Assembly (NCBI GenBank): GCA_910575545.1
Contig: CAJTFH010000001.1
Span: forward strand, 62,001 to 126,000
DNA: 64,000 nt
Source of the DNA: Bacteroidales bacterium
Lineage (GTDB): Bacteria > Bacteroidota > Bacteroidia > Bacteroidales > Muribaculaceae
Reading direction: 5' to 3'
In this document: one piece after another, positions 28,893 to 36,472 of the stretch
Numbering within the stretch: position 1 is the stretch's first letter
How the letters are laid out: every line of letters begins with the position of its first letter
Made by a program: the position numbers and the translations under genes
The notes under the pieces: model-generated
Database searches by the model: none
Seen by the model: the letters and a program-made list of their open reading frames with translations, nothing else
Told to the model about the DNA's origin: nothing

Positions 28893-30425
28893 ATGCTTAA
28901 CGAACTTAATGAAACTGATTTGCAGAATCTTGCAACCCGAGGCGTGACACCTGAGCAGCTGAATGCCCAGGTTGAACGTTTTGCCACCGGTTTTCCATAC
29001 CTTAAAATATATGATTCGGCACGCTGCGGCCAAGGAATAACCGTGTTGTCGGCAGATGATGAGGTGAAAGCCGAGACCCGTTGGGATAAATTCCTCGCTG
29101 ATGGAGGGACTGTGACGAAATTCGTGCCCGCTTCAGGTGCTGCATCCAGGATGTTTAAATCTCTGTTTGCGTTTGTAGATGGCGCGGACGAACATCCTGC
29201 TAAAGATTCTGATGTTGACAAACTGCTGAAGGATATCCATAAGACCGCTTTTTTCAATGAATTGAATGATGCGGTTTTGCGACTTCACAATAAGGATGTA
29301 GATGCATTGCTCGCCGAGGGTAATGAAAAGGCTGTTATATCGGCCATAATCCTTCCTGATGGTCTCAACTATGGAAATCTGCCCAAAGGGTTGCTTACGT
29401 TCCACCATGCAGAGGACGGGGTCCGCACGCCTGTTGAGGAGCAATTGATGGAAGGTGCCCAGTCTGCACGCCAGGCGGATGGGACTGTCAATATGCATTT
29501 GACAGTTTCTGGTTCTCACCGCGAGGCATTTGCCCGCAAATTGGCGGAGGTTACACCCGGCATAGAGAAGAAAATGGGGGTTAGAATTAATGTAGGCATG
29601 TCGGAACAGAAGGCTTCGACTGATACTGTTGCCGTTAATGAGGATAACACTCTTTTCCGCGATAATGGCGAGCTTGTGTTCCGTCCCGGAGGCCACGGTG
29701 CTTTGATACAGAACCTTAATGATATAGACTCACAGGTCGTGTTTGTCAAGAATATCGACAATGTGGTGCCAGACAGATTGCGTGGCGCGACATTGAAATA
29801 TAAGAAGGTGATTGCCGGTTATCTCATAGAGCTGCATGACCGCATCACTAATTACATAAACATGATTGATTCGCGTTCATATACCGACGGCCAGCTGGAG
29901 GAGGTTTGCGGGTTCTTACGGGATGCGTTCTCGTTTGATGCTCCGGAACTGACGGCTTTGAAAGGTGAGGATCTTGCAACATATCTCCGTGTGAAGCTCG
30001 ACCGCCCTTTGCGCGTATGTGGCATGGTCAAGAACGAAGGGGAACCGGGTGGTGGCCCTTATATCACCTATAACTCCGACGGTTCACGGTCGCTTCAGAT
30101 TCTTGAAAGCACACAGATTGATTTGTCGAAAGAGGAAAACCGCCGGATGATGGCTAAAGCAACCCACTTCAACCCGGTCGATCTTGTATGCTACATACGT
30201 AATTCAGCCGGGAAGTGTTATGACCTGACTGCTCATGTTGATGAGCAGACCGGATTCATATCGTCGAAGTCTTTCCATGGACGCAATCTTAAGGCGTTGG
30301 AACTACCGGGCCTATGGAACGGCGCCATGAGCGATTGGAATACGGCTTTTGTTGAGGTGCCTATTGAGACGTTCAATCCGGTGAAGACGGTCAACGATCT
30401 TCTGCGTCCGCAGCATCAGGGCTGA
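28893..30425 (+). CDS. DUF4301 family protein
   Basis: 510 residues starting MLNELNETDLQNLATRGVT. The segment KFVPASGAASRMFKSLFAF and the later PFGTGPGGHG-like stretch (here ELVFRPGGHGALIQNLND) are the conserved core I associate with the Bacteroidota family DUF4301; the phosphate-binding-looking glycine-rich patches hint at a nucleotidyltransferase-like fold, which is only an inference. No signal peptide, so cytosolic. Further recognisable text: EPGGGPYITYNSDG and AKATHFNPVDLVC near the end. It follows the TPR gene on the same strand and ends before two hairpins. Function is unknown. Confidence 0.85.
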   Translation: MLNELNETDLQNLATRGVTPEQLNAQVERFATGFPYLKIYDSARCGQGITVLSADDEVKAETRWDKFLADGGTVTKFVPASGAASRMFKSLFAFVDGADEHPAKDSDVDKLLKDIHKTAFFNELNDAVLRLHNKDVDALLAEGNEKAVISAIILPDGLNYGNLPKGLLTFHHAEDGVRTPVEEQLMEGAQSARQADGTVNMHLTVSGSHREAFARKLAEVTPGIEKKMGVRINVGMSEQKASTDTVAVNEDNTLFRDNGELVFRPGGHGALIQNLNDIDSQVVFVKNIDNVVPDRLRGATLKYKKVIAGYLIELHDRITNYINMIDSRSYTDGQLEEVCGFLRDAFSFDAPELTALKGEDLATYLRVKLDRPLRVCGMVKNEGEPGGGPYITYNSDGSRSLQILESTQIDLSKEENRRMMAKATHFNPVDLVCYIRNSAGKCYDLTAHVDEQTGFISSKSFHGRNLKALELPGLWNGAMSDWNTAFVEVPIETFNPVKTVNDLLRPQHQG

Positions 30426-30588
30426 TGTGTAGCTGCGATAAATCATTTTATGCAGATGAATAGTGTTGACTGTTAGTGGGGACAACAGTCTTTCTGGGAG
30501 TAAACCACTTCAGAGAAGCGTAGTTACGGAATATTCCGATTCCGGATGGCCTGCTTCTCTGAAGTTTTTATTTTTTAATTCAAAAAAT
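30426..30588 (+). other. 3' region of the DUF4301 gene with two hairpins
   Basis: No gene. A 7-base stem (GACTGTT 30468-30474 with AACAGTC 30484-30490, then TTTCT) precedes the strong terminator at 30507-30577 (see separate entry). The first hairpin may be RNA structure or a weak terminator. Confidence 0.5.
30507..30577 (+). terminator. Rho-independent terminator after the TPR-DUF4301 pair
   Basis: ACTTCAGAGAAGC (30507-30519) pairs perfectly with GCTTCTCTGAAGT (30553-30565), followed by TTTTTATTTTTT. The loop is 33 bases and contains an additional GGAAT/ATTCC pairing. Confidence 0.85.
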
Positions 30589-30619
30589 TTTGTCGATAGG
30601 GATTGTTATGTTAAATTTG
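30589..30619 (+). promoter_or_regulatory. Promoter of rprX
   Basis: TTTG (30589-30592), exactly 19 bases, TAAATTTG (30612-30619). The transcript would carry a leader of about 165 bases before the rprX ATG at 30792. Near the end of that leader ATCCGG (30759-30764) can pair with CCGGAT (30788-30793), which covers the first two bases of the start codon; the purine-rich GAAGAGGAGAGA lies in the loop. Confidence 0.75.
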
Positions 30620-30791
30620 CACAGAAGTGTTAAATGTGTGGCGTAGGTGTCTACTTTTATTGATTCTCCGTTGCATTCCGACAAAACATAGCGACGTGTT
30701 ATTTGTTAATATTATATAAGTTTCTTAAAATGGACGCGGATGGATTGCGAAAGTCTCTATCCGGCCATTATGAAGAGGAGAGATAGACCGG

Positions 30792-32342
30792 ATGAAAAAA
30801 TCATTGATATGGCTTCTGACTGTGCTGATGGCTTTGACGGCTATTGTGCTGCTGTATATACAGATAATGTATATGGAAAGCATGATTCGTATGCGCGACG
30901 ACCAGTTTTCCGAAGGGGTTCGCCGCTCACTTTATGCCGTATCATCGCTGTTGGAGCAGGATGAAACGAAATATTTCCTTGAAGAAGATGTGGCTCAGGT
31001 GGAGGCTTCTTCTATCTATGCCCAATATGGCGGCACTCCGCATCTGGGTGGGATCAAATATACGTTCACGACTCGTAGCGGGGTGGCAGGTGATGTTACC
31101 CTGAAAGCCGATGCGGAAAAAATATATAAGATTCAGAGCGAGAGCAATGTGGCATCGAGTTATAACTCGATGCGTGAGGAGCTGAAAGGGCAGTATCTCT
31201 ATCAAAAAGGGGTAATCGACGATGTGATTATCAATATAATGAACAAGGCCGGTGACCGCCCCATTGAAGAGAGAGCCGATTCTGTGGCTGTAAGGCGTTA
31301 TCTGAAGCGGGAGCTGGAAAACAACGGGCTGGAACTGCCATTCGAGTTCGCTGTGGTAAACCGCAACGGGAATGTGTTTTATCAGTCGCCGGGATTCTCC
31401 AACGTAAATCCTGCTACGTTGGAAAACAGCATATTCGTGCAGTCGTTGTTCCGGAATGACCCTCCGTTGAAGAAAAACTATCTGAAGGTTTATTTTCCGT
31501 CGAAAACGAAATATATCCTGAATTCGGTCAAATTCCTAATCCCGTCGTTTATCTTCACGTTTATACTTCTGATTGTATTTCTCTACACTATCATCCTGGC
31601 TTTCCGTCAGAAGAGGCTCACGGAGATGAAAAACGACTTCATCAACAATATGACCCATGAGTTCAAGACCCCGGTATCTACAATCTCATTGGCTGCCCAA
31701 ATGCTTAACGATGATTCGGTTAGAAAATCGCCGACCATGTTGCAGCATATATCAGGGGTGATAAACGATGAAACGAAGAGGCTGAGATTCCAGGTGGAGA
31801 AAGTGCTTCAGATGTCGATGTTCGACAAGAAGAAGGGCACTTTGCGGATGCAGGATGTAGATGCCAATCTGTTGATTTCAAATGTGGTCCATACATTCAG
31901 ACTTAAGGTAGAGAAATACGGGGGCAAAATAGAGGCGCGTTTCGATGCGGATGACGCCATTGTCAACGTTGATGAGATGCACTTCACCAATGTGATATTC
32001 AACCTTCTCGACAACGCGGTCAAATACCGCAAAGAAGATGAGCCGTTGCAGTTGGCGGTGACCACCCGCGACATAGCCCAAGACCGTCTTGAGATAACCA
32101 TAAGCGACAACGGTATAGGAATCAAGAAGGATGATCTTAAGAAAATCTTTGAGAAATTCTATCGTGTGTCAACCGGCAACCGCCACGATGTGAAAGGATT
32201 CGGGCTTGGATTGGCTTATGTCAACAAGATGATAACCCTCATGGGAGGGGAGATAAAAGCTGAGAGTGAACCCGGAAAAGGCTCACGATTCATAATCATT
32301 CTGCCGCTGCTCGAAACGGCGCCGGATGAAGTGAAAGAATAG
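30792..32342 (+). CDS. rprX: Sensor histidine kinase RprX
   Basis: 516 residues. Two membrane helices (about 5-25 and 235-260) enclose a periplasmic sensor region of about 210 residues. The HisKA domain has NNMTHEFKTPVSTISLAAQML with the phosphorylated His at residue 289, and the ATPase domain shows NLLDNAVKYR (N box), ISDNGIGI (G1) and GFGLGLAYV (G2). Together with the RprY-like regulator 105 bases downstream this is the RprXY pair known from Bacteroides, where it was linked to outer-membrane and tetracycline responses. The signal sensed is not known. Confidence 0.92.
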   Translation: MKKSLIWLLTVLMALTAIVLLYIQIMYMESMIRMRDDQFSEGVRRSLYAVSSLLEQDETKYFLEEDVAQVEASSIYAQYGGTPHLGGIKYTFTTRSGVAGDVTLKADAEKIYKIQSESNVASSYNSMREELKGQYLYQKGVIDDVIINIMNKAGDRPIEERADSVAVRRYLKRELENNGLELPFEFAVVNRNGNVFYQSPGFSNVNPATLENSIFVQSLFRNDPPLKKNYLKVYFPSKTKYILNSVKFLIPSFIFTFILLIVFLYTIILAFRQKRLTEMKNDFINNMTHEFKTPVSTISLAAQMLNDDSVRKSPTMLQHISGVINDETKRLRFQVEKVLQMSMFDKKKGTLRMQDVDANLLISNVVHTFRLKVEKYGGKIEARFDADDAIVNVDEMHFTNVIFNLLDNAVKYRKEDEPLQLAVTTRDIAQDRLEITISDNGIGIKKDDLKKIFEKFYRVSTGNRHDVKGFGLGLAYVNKMITLMGGEIKAESEPGKGSRFIIILPLLETAPDEVKE

Positions 32343-32447
32343 GCTGTGACGATATATTGCTGATGCCGGGTAGGAATAAATTAAGCTCTTCGTGAACAAT
32401 TTAGAAAAAATATTAATTATATAAGTATAAAATCAAAACCAAAAACT

Positions 32448-33152
32448 ATGGACGACCGTATGCGTATCCTCCTATGCGAGGATGATGAAAATTTAGGGAT
32501 GCTCCTTCGCGAATATCTTCAGGCCAAAGGCTTCAACGCCGACCTGTATGCCGACGGGGAAGCCGGATATAAAGCGTTCCTGAAAGGTAAATATGACATA
32601 TGCGTGCTCGACGTGATGATGCCTAAAAAAGACGGGTTTACGCTCGCTCAGGAAATCAGAGCCGTAAACTCAGAGGTGCCCATCATATTCCTGACTGCAA
32701 AGACTATCAAGGAAGACATTCTAGAAGGTTTCAAGATCGGAGCCGACGACTATATAACAAAACCGTTCTCGATGGAAGAGCTGGTGTTCCGCATCGAAGC
32801 CATCCTGCGCCGCGTTAAAGGTAAGAAAGGGAAGGAAGTGACAATGTATAAAATCGGCCGCTTCACCTTCGACACCCAGAAGCAGGTGCTGATGATTGAC
32901 GACAAAGTTACCAAGCTCACCACCAAAGAGTCGGAGCTTCTGAGTCTGCTGTGTGCCCACGTCAACGAAATCCTTGAGCGCAACTACGCTCTCAAGACAA
33001 TCTGGATTGACGACAACTACTTCAACGCCCGCTCGATGGACGTCTACATCACCAAGCTGCGCAAACATCTCAAGGAAGACCCCTCCATTGAAATCATCAA
33101 CATCCACGGCAAAGGCTACAAGCTCATCGCCCCCGATCCCGACAAACAATAA
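32448..33152 (+). CDS. rprY: OmpR-type response regulator RprY
   Basis: 234 residues. The receiver domain (1-125) has the acidic pair EDD, the phospho-acceptor Asp55 (ICVLDVMMPKKDG), Thr in FLTAK and the lysine of ITKPF. The C-terminal winged helix (about 135-230) ends with MDVYITKLRKHLKEDPSIEIINIHGKGYKL, the OmpR/PhoB DNA-recognition signature. Codons are strongly C-ending (ATC, AAC, CAC, GGC), unlike rprX and most neighbours, which suggests a highly expressed gene. In Porphyromonas and Bacteroides RprY controls envelope and stress genes. A foldback repeat begins ten bases after its stop. Confidence 0.95.
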   Translation: MDDRMRILLCEDDENLGMLLREYLQAKGFNADLYADGEAGYKAFLKGKYDICVLDVMMPKKDGFTLAQEIRAVNSEVPIIFLTAKTIKEDILEGFKIGADDYITKPFSMEELVFRIEAILRRVKGKKGKEVTMYKIGRFTFDTQKQVLMIDDKVTKLTTKESELLSLLCAHVNEILERNYALKTIWIDDNYFNARSMDVYITKLRKHLKEDPSIEIINIHGKGYKLIAPDPDKQ

Positions 33153-33162
33153 GTTTTCAGGT

Positions 33163-33350
33163 ATAAGTAAGTCATCAAAATTATTACGCATATTATGAAT
33201 CTTGAGACTTTATATCATCGGCGGAGCTTTTTCGGTGCTTTTAGCCTTCATATTCAGTCGTGTAGACAACTACACTCCTTCATTCTCAGGCTAAAATCCC
33301 TCGAAAAATCTCTCTCCGATAATATAAAATAATTTTGACGACTTACTTAT
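33163..33350. repeat. 188-base foldback element with 23-base inverted ends
   Basis: The ends are inverted copies: 33163-33185 (ATAAGTAAGTCATC...) matches the reverse complement of 33328-33350 at 22 of 23 bases. Nested pairs continue inward: TTTATATCATCGG (33209-33221) with 33316-33328, TTTTTCG (33228-33234) with CGAAAAA (33302-33308), TTTTAGCCT (33239-33247) with AGGCTAAAA (33288-33296), and a central GTGTAG (33260-33265) with CTACAC (33270-33275). The left arm has an extra 23 bases (33186-33208). Each end also carries an outward-pointing TAATTTTG, a -7-like word, without a matching -33. It lies between the rprY stop and the terminator at 33355. It may be a miniature transposable element, a structured 3' RNA or a recombination target; no clear target duplication is seen. 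Confidence 0.75.
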
Positions 33351-33354
33351 TATC

Positions 33355-33405
33355 AACACAGCGGCGGCTTCTATTAATTAATGGAAGCCGCCGCTGTGTT
33401 TTAGC
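33355..33405. terminator. Strong bidirectional terminator between rprY and the glycosyltransferase remnant
   Basis: A perfect 17-base stem: 33355-33371 (AACACAGCGGCGGCTTC) with 33384-33400, loop 12 bases, T run on the plus strand and TTGATAATAA on the minus strand. It serves rprY and probably the converging remnant gene. Confidence 0.85.
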
Positions 33406-33418
33406 ATATATCTTGCGG

Positions 33419-33757
33419 TTATTTCCGATACTTAAAATATGAGATCCACGCCCAGCATCCTAAGTAGTAGGCGCTCTTTATCAAACCGAGCTTTTCAACC
33501 CGGTATGGAACATTCCATTGCGGTTTTATAACTTTCATCTTATTGTTGGTAACCGATGATTTTCTCATGCGGTAATCGACAAGAATCTCAATGTGCCCAT
33601 ATCCTACAAATATATCTTTGAACATTTTAAGCCAGTAGGCATAATCATCGCGCATACTGCCGAGTTCTTCATTGAAAAAAATCTTTGGAGTTTTTCTAGT
33701 GTCATATGCCCCTATATCGGATATTTTGGCTACTTTTGCATAGCAATTTCGTGCGCC
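33419..33757 (-). pseudogene. 5'-truncated family 2 glycosyltransferase remnant
   Basis: An open minus-strand frame of about 112 codons, bounded upstream by a TAA at 33758-33760 only about 30 bases from the recombinase stop. It translates with IGAYDTRKTPKIFFNEELG, then RDDYAYWLKMFKDIFVGYG, LVDYRMRKSSVTNNKMKV and a Lys/Tyr-rich hydrophobic C-terminus. This is the C-terminal part of GT2 enzymes of capsule and O-antigen clusters: the [ED]D..WL acceptor segment and the YR.R..S motif. The whole GT-A nucleotide-binding half with DxD is missing. Base composition is more AT-rich than the neighbours. The ATG at 33655 lies inside the homologous region, so it is not a true start. Most likely a decayed gene left by a rearrangement. 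Confidence 0.7.
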
Positions 33758-33788
33758 TTACTATCTCTAACGAAGAGATTGTGATAAA

Positions 33789-34751
33789 TTATATTGAGGA
33801 TATTATCAGATTGTTGGCATTATCGATTATTGATGTATCAAGAGACGCAAGGTAGATTTGTGTTGTGGTTTCAGATGCATGTCCCATCCCTTCGCTTATT
33901 ATATGTAGAGGAATTCCTTTGGCTTTTGCGGCTGAGGCCCAGCTGTGGCGTGCACAATACATCGTCAGCGGCATGGCCACTCCGGCCATCTGTGCCACTT
34001 TTTTCAAGTTGTGATTTATATTGTAGGTTGCATTGAGATAGGCGGTGCGTTCATCTGCCACGTGGCCGGTGATAATTGGCAGCAGGTAGCAGGTTGAATT
34101 CTGGGGATATCTGTCGATGATTAGCTGCATTTCTCGAGTCCAGGCAATACTTAACAATCTGCCTGTTTTCCGACGACGGTATATTATTTGGCCGTTGAAC
34201 AGATCGGTTTTGCGCAGAAAGGCCATATCTATGAAACTCATTCCGCGAAGGAGGAAACTGAGCAGGAACATGTCGCGGGCGTATCCGGCTTTTGGCTCAT
34301 CGGTCAGGTCCAGATTCTTAATGCGTTTGATGTCGGCAAGTGGCAACGCCCGTTTAACAGTCTGGCCGACTCCTGTGTAGACATTGCGAAACGGATTGCG
34401 CTGCCGGGTTACGCCATTGGATACGGCACGGTTGTAGATGGCGCGGAGTATACGCATGTAGAACGACGAAGTGTTTGGCCGGACACCTCTTTCTCTTAGA
34501 TGAATCTCATACTGTTCGATAACCGATGGGGTTATTGAGTTTAGCATTATGTCGTGGCCGTTGTTGAATTTTTTGAAACTGCTCAGGGCGGCTTCATAAG
34601 TTTCAGCAGTGCGTTGTCGGTTATGGTGCTTCAGCGATATTATCAGCCAGTCGGCGAAGCTGAACAGGGTGCGCCCAGGAATATGGTCGCTGATTATGGT
34701 TTGGGTGCATGGAGATGTATGAGAGGAGAATTTCATGTTGATAGATGCCAT
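33789..34751 (-). CDS. Tyrosine recombinase (phage integrase family), orphan
   Basis: 320 residues from MASINMKFSS; an in-frame ATG at 34796 lies upstream but overlaps promoter sequence. The N-terminal SAM-like core-binding domain (about 30-120, including RTAETYEAALSSFKKF) is followed by the catalytic domain: first Arg in LLRGMSFIDMAFL, Lys in YRRRKTGRLL, YCARHSWAS (the box usually HxxR, here with Tyr in place of His) and GHASETTTQIYLAS with the nucleophile Tyr. All are consistent with an active Bacteroidota recombinase. No excisionase, relaxase, plasmid or phage genes are near. It may be a leftover of a mobile element or a site-specific invertase; compare the inverted repeat at 33163-33350. 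Confidence 0.88.
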   Translation of the reverse strand: MASINMKFSSHTSPCTQTIISDHIPGRTLFSFADWLIISLKHHNRQRTAETYEAALSSFKKFNNGHDIMLNSITPSVIEQYEIHLRERGVRPNTSSFYMRILRAIYNRAVSNGVTRQRNPFRNVYTGVGQTVKRALPLADIKRIKNLDLTDEPKAGYARDMFLLSFLLRGMSFIDMAFLRKTDLFNGQIIYRRRKTGRLLSIAWTREMQLIIDRYPQNSTCYLLPIITGHVADERTAYLNATYNINHNLKKVAQMAGVAMPLTMYCARHSWASAAKAKGIPLHIISEGMGHASETTTQIYLASLDTSIIDNANNLIISSI

Positions 34752-34761
34752 AGTCAGTGGG

Positions 34762-34793
34762 GTTGAAATTAATGGAAGTTTTTTGTATTTTTG
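34762..34793 (+). promoter_or_regulatory. Promoter of the GH13 gene
   Basis: GTTG (34762-34765), 20 bases, TATTTTTG (34786-34793). It gives a leader of about 85 bases before the ATG at 34883 and lies back to back with the recombinase promoter element. Confidence 0.55.
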
Positions 34794-34798
34794 CACAC

Positions 34799-34806
34799 CA
34801 AACTTA
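34799..34806 (-). promoter_or_regulatory. -7 promoter element of the recombinase gene
   Basis: TAAGTTTG on the minus strand, 48 bases before the ATG at 34751. The -33 box is weak. The element is only six bases from the plus-strand -7 element, so the two promoters could interfere. Confidence 0.45.
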
Positions 34807-34882
34807 CTAATTCATCTTAACTATAAATTACCGGCCTGACAGCCCGGCATTGTCGGAGATGTAGTCCGGATTGATTGACGAC

Positions 34883-36313
34883 ATGAAAAAACTGATGCTT
34901 GTAGCCCTTTCAGCAGGGGCGATGACGATGGCCATGGAAGCCAAAGACCGTACGGTACATAACCCTGACACAACGAATACGGAAACAATTCTGCATGTTT
35001 GGAGCTGGAATTTTCCGGCAATAGCCTCTAATATGAAAGCTATCCATGAGGCCGGATTCACCATGGTGCAGACTTCACCTGTGCAACACTGCTTTAATCC
35101 CGAAGGGGGATCAAAGAAACTGTTTGATGAAAAGGAGGGGAACTGGTATTATTACTATCAGCCGACAGACTGGAAAATAGGGAACCAGATATTGGGCACC
35201 CGGGAGCAGATGAAACAGATGATGGATTCGGCTGCGCGGTATAACGTGCGTGTAATCGTAGATGTGCTTCCTAACCACACGGCATTCGATGTAGATGCCG
35301 TCAGCGATGATATGGTAAAGGCTGTAGGTGGCCGCGAAAAATTATATCATTCCAACGGTCTGCAGCCTGTTGCTGATTACAATGACCGCACACAATGCAC
35401 ATTGTGGGCTTCAGGAGCTCTTCCCGATGTGAATACCGAGAATCCCGACTTCCAAAAATATTATATGCAGTTTGTCAATGAGTTACTTGCCATGGGGGTG
35501 CGAGGATTCCGTTATGACACTGCCAAACACATAGGAGTTCATTCCGACCCGGTGGATGCCGCTTCCGGTGTCAAGGTCAACGATTTCTGGGATGTGGCAA
35601 CAGGCCGGAAAGCTGTGAAAGGAGTGCGGCTTGCCGTTCCATACGACAGTTTGTTTGTTTATGGCGAGGTGCTTCAGGATCGCAATGTGCCTGAGGCCGA
35701 ATATGCAGGTTATTTCGGACAGACGGCTTCAGGTTATGGTCATCATCTGCGCAAGGCACTTGAGCAGCAGAGCGCCAATGGGATAAATCTCGCCGACTGG
35801 GGGCATACCTCAGCGCCGGAATATCTGACGACATGGGTGGAAAGCCACGACACGTATTGCAATGCCCATGAAAGCGCCCATCTGACAGATGACCAGATAC
35901 GCACCGGCTGGGTATTCCTCACCGCCCGTCAGAATGGTGTGCCATTGTTTTTCAGCAGGCCTATGGGTTCGACACGCTCTAATTATTGGGGCGACAATGT
36001 GTTGGGTGCCAGGGGTAATGATGAATTCTTCCATCCTGAGGTGGTAGCGGTCAATAAATTCCGCGCAGCAATGGCCGGAGAGAAAGAGAATCTGCAAACA
36101 ACCGGTAACGGTCAGGTTCTGTTAGTCAACCGTGGGCAGAAGGGTGCGGCTATGGTCAACATATCTTCTGTGGCGAATTTTATAGACCTTCCTACCGGCT
36201 TGCCCGACGGGAAGTATTTCGATGAAGTTTATGGCAAAGAATTCCAGGTGAAAAAGGGGCATCTCCGTGGAATCCTCGCCCCGTTCAGGTCGTATATCCT
36301 GCATAAAAGATGA
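34883..36313 (+). CDS. Secreted GH13 alpha-amylase family enzyme
   Basis: 476 residues. MKKLMLVALSAGAMTMAMEA is a signal peptide. The (beta/alpha)8 barrel shows GH13 region I (VIVDVLPNHT), region II (GFRYDTAKH, nucleophile Asp212), region III (VYGEVLQ, acid/base Glu262) and region IV (WVESHDTY, Asp323), so all catalytic residues are present. A short beta-sandwich domain closes the protein. The substrate is probably an alpha-glucan (starch, glycogen). It is alone: no SusC/SusD or regulator genes are next to it. An in-frame TTG at 34871 is an unlikely start; the ATG follows GACGAC. Confidence 0.92.
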   Translation: MKKLMLVALSAGAMTMAMEAKDRTVHNPDTTNTETILHVWSWNFPAIASNMKAIHEAGFTMVQTSPVQHCFNPEGGSKKLFDEKEGNWYYYYQPTDWKIGNQILGTREQMKQMMDSAARYNVRVIVDVLPNHTAFDVDAVSDDMVKAVGGREKLYHSNGLQPVADYNDRTQCTLWASGALPDVNTENPDFQKYYMQFVNELLAMGVRGFRYDTAKHIGVHSDPVDAASGVKVNDFWDVATGRKAVKGVRLAVPYDSLFVYGEVLQDRNVPEAEYAGYFGQTASGYGHHLRKALEQQSANGINLADWGHTSAPEYLTTWVESHDTYCNAHESAHLTDDQIRTGWVFLTARQNGVPLFFSRPMGSTRSNYWGDNVLGARGNDEFFHPEVVAVNKFRAAMAGEKENLQTTGNGQVLLVNRGQKGAAMVNISSVANFIDLPTGLPDGKYFDEVYGKEFQVKKGHLRGILAPFRSYILHKR

Positions 36314-36334
36314 TTTTTTGACGAGCTGTCATAT

Positions 36335-36380
36335 CTCCGGAATTCTGATGCAGGATTATATCCAGGTCGGGATTCCGGAG
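36335..36380 (+). terminator. Hairpin after the GH13 gene, possible terminator
   Basis: CTCCGGAAT (36335-36343) pairs with ATTCCGGAG (36372-36380), loop 28 bases. There is no T run, so the role is inferred from the position 22 bases after the stop. Confidence 0.4.
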
Positions 36381-36435
36381 CAGTATATATAGGTTTAGTC
36401 AGATTCCGAATAAATCTTTTTAGGGTATTGAGGCG

Positions 36436-36467
36436 TTTGGATGTTTATAATGTTTTTCTTAATTTTG
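36436..36467 (+). promoter_or_regulatory. Promoter of the yihY-like gene
   Basis: TTTG (36436-36439), 20 bases, TAATTTTG (36460-36467). Transcription would begin at or next to the ATG at 36473, leaving virtually no leader. Confidence 0.55.
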
Positions 36468-36472
36468 ACGAC

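Noticed and set aside
33195-33332. A 45-codon plus-strand frame inside the foldback element
   Set aside because: It spans the palindrome almost exactly, has no recognisable content, and its existence follows from the repeat sequence; more likely chance.
33163-33350. Reading the inverted ends as a classic invertible capsule promoter
   Set aside because: The spacing fits such switches, but the -7 words lack -33 boxes at 19-20 bases, the right side runs straight into a terminator, and the interior is itself palindromic. Kept only as one option in the findings.
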